Shown in pieces: positions 62,701-64,000 of a stretch of DNA of 64,000 nt. The notes under the pieces were generated by a model, which was not told the origin of the DNA, ran no database searches, and saw only the letters and a list, made by a program, of their open reading frames with translations. The stretch comes from Coniferiporia sulphurascens. Its lineage: Eukaryota > Basidiomycota > Agaricomycetes > Hymenochaetales > Hymenochaetaceae. Both the position numbers and the translations under genes were made by a program. The first letter of the stretch is position 1, and each line of letters starts with the position of its first letter. Location: the NCBI GenBank assembly GCA_002794785.1, contig NBBA01000010.1:1178001-1242000 (forward strand). The letters run 5' to 3'.

Positions 62701-63278
62701 GAGGCAGGGTCAAACGGCGTCAGGGTCATTGTCGCGTATGGCCACGCGTCCAAAATGAAGTAGACGACGAAATTGGCGAACAGGAGGATGGCCAGTTGCC
62801 GCGATGCAACGTCCCTCCATCGAGCCAACGCGACAATAGACGAAATAGACAACATTGACACGTAGACCTTTATCAAGAACATTATATTAGTAGGATATCA
62901 AGGTAGTTTTTGGTATAAGCTGCATACGTAAAACGGCGGTTGATAGAAAAGCGCACTCGATCCTTGTCCAATGCTGAGCTCATAGATATCTAGTGATAGC
63001 AGCACGAATATTGACAGCAGTCTAATGAACCGGAACACCGTGATGGTTGTGCCATCTGAAGCTCTTGCATCGTCGGTGGGGTACTTCAGCAAAGGTTCTG
63101 TAGAGCTCCCTTCAGGATCTACTGAAGCAGGCGCTTGTCCATTGAGCAAGTTGCTCTGGGAATGATGAAAAGACCTCAGCCATTTCAAAGATACATAAGC
63201 CAGCGATGAGACCGCGAGAACCGGAGAAATATACAGAGAGCATTCGCTAGTCCAGGATTGCGACAGCAGGGCGCCCAT
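56758..63278 (-). pseudogene. ABC transporter, ABCC/MRP family, copy 4 (in-frame stop)
   Basis: Full-length relative of copy 3 from the ATG at 63278 (MGALLSQSWTSEC) to the stop at 56758-56760 after LLKLAGA. All domains are recognisable: TMD1, NBD1 ([27 protein letters not shown]), TMD2 and NBD2 ([29 protein letters not shown]). In the second exon the tryptophan codon that precedes the intron in copies 2 and 3 (TGG) is TAG here at 62378-62376. Translation would therefore stop at about residue 290, before most of TMD1, unless another donor is used; I see no GT nearby that would skip it. No other frame damage was found, so the loss is recent, or the base is an error. It has GC donors at 60911/60910 and 57114/57113. 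The promoter side also differs from copy 3 by about 330 bp of extra DNA. Confidence 0.7.
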
Positions 63279-64000
63279 GGGCCAATACTAAACCAACGAC
63301 CGCCAGAGCAATGGTGAACGTGAGGAGGTGCGTTGCGCGTCCTCCAGGACCGTTCTTAACGGAGAACGAAAGCAGATAGTATGCGAATGAGCGACATTCC
63401 CGCAGCGATTTAGAACACGTAGATCCCTAAATCTCCGGTCCGACCTTTTCCGGTCGATCTGGCAACGCAAGGAAACATCAATTTCTTGTTTCTGATGCAG
63501 ACTTTTATTTCTATATTCGGTAAGCTTACAAAAAGTGTAAATTTTCTTAAGTTATCAGAATGTTGGAGATGACATACTTAGTGATGTTCTCCCGAACGGG
63601 TAACACGGGGCTGATGGAAAGGTTAGAACACCCCGACGAGGTCCGAAGCTTTGGCTCGGGGCTTTTAGATATTTGGAAAAGAAGTTCCAACTGTTCCGGG
63701 AGTCGCTTACTACGGCAGCCTGAGCAATTATATCAAGTATTCTTCGGTGTCGCTGGTGGCGAATTAGTTCCATCATTAGTCAACATCACCTTCGTGGATA
63801 AGAATTACAGTAAGGCGCCTACCTTTCAGACGTTAAGAAACGATGTCAGCTATTTTTCAGTAGACTATAAGCTGAGATAGTGGTTTTACTACCATGCCGA
63901 CCCTCGTACAACTATAGTCTAAAAAACATCACGGAAAGCATTGTACGAATGTACGGTGAGTTGTATTGAGAGTAAGAAATGACTTCTACTTACAATCATC
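63279..64000. other. Upstream region of ABC copy 4 to the window edge
   Basis: Aligns with the DNA upstream of copy 3, except for about 330 bp (roughly 63377-63715) that copy 3 lacks. The shared DNA continues to the last base, so the duplicated unit extends past the window. Confidence 0.65.

Larger units (their letters stand above)
56598..64000 (-). repeat. Direct segmental duplication, unit B (ABC copy 4)
   Basis: Counterpart of unit A in the same orientation, beginning at the same TAGCATTTTTCTGC motif and cut off by the end of the window. The main structural difference is the extra DNA at about 63377-63715. Confidence 0.8.

Overview
The window is nuclear DNA of a filamentous fungus, almost certainly a mushroom-forming basidiomycete (Agaricomycetes; an order such as Polyporales is plausible but cannot be proved from this sequence). 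Genes are cut by many short GT-AG introns of about 50-80 bp, exons can be only a few bases long, and the recognisable proteins are typically fungal. No bacterial, organellar or viral signal was seen. Gene models below were built by hand from conserved protein sequence and splice-site phase; there was no transcript or database support.

Left part (1-7.4 kb): the DNA primase small subunit (PRI1, minus strand, five exons, 421 aa) and the GPI-GlcNAc transferase subunit PIG-P (plus strand, three exons, 162 aa) are divergent and share a 235-bp promoter with two ACGCGT (MCB-type) boxes. PIG-P converges on a 792-aa two-finger C2H2 transcription factor (minus strand) with glutamine- and histidine-rich tracts.

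Middle (7.3-27 kb): about 12.8 kb upstream of the C2H2 gene holds no gene I can support. It is followed by a probable DUF7729-type membrane or GPI-anchored protein (20.2-21.6 kb, minus), another 3 kb with nothing recognised, and a tandem pair of isoprenylcysteine carboxyl methyltransferase-like (ICMT) paralogues (24.6-27.0 kb, minus). The second ICMT gene is divergent from MSH6.

MSH6 (27.6-33.3 kb, plus) is a full mismatch-repair MutS homologue with a PCNA-binding box, an F-x-E mismatch-reading motif and a complete ATPase domain. An ACGCGT box lies 45 bp before its start, as in the primase promoter, suggesting shared G1/S control of replication and repair genes.

Right half (33.8-64 kb): four copies of one roughly 1,600-aa, 31-exon ABC transporter of the ABCC/MRP family. 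Copy 1 (minus) is the most diverged. Copy 2 (plus) is divergent from copy 1 and convergent with copy 3. Copies 3 and 4 (both minus) form a tandem direct duplication of at least 7 kb that includes flanking DNA. Copies 1 and 3 look intact; copy 2 has a one-base deletion and copy 4 an in-frame stop. The family shows unusual splicing: GC-AG introns in some copies where others have GT-AG, a conserved intron that appears to start with GA, and a 7-nt micro-exon. This young, partly decaying transporter array is the most notable feature of the window.
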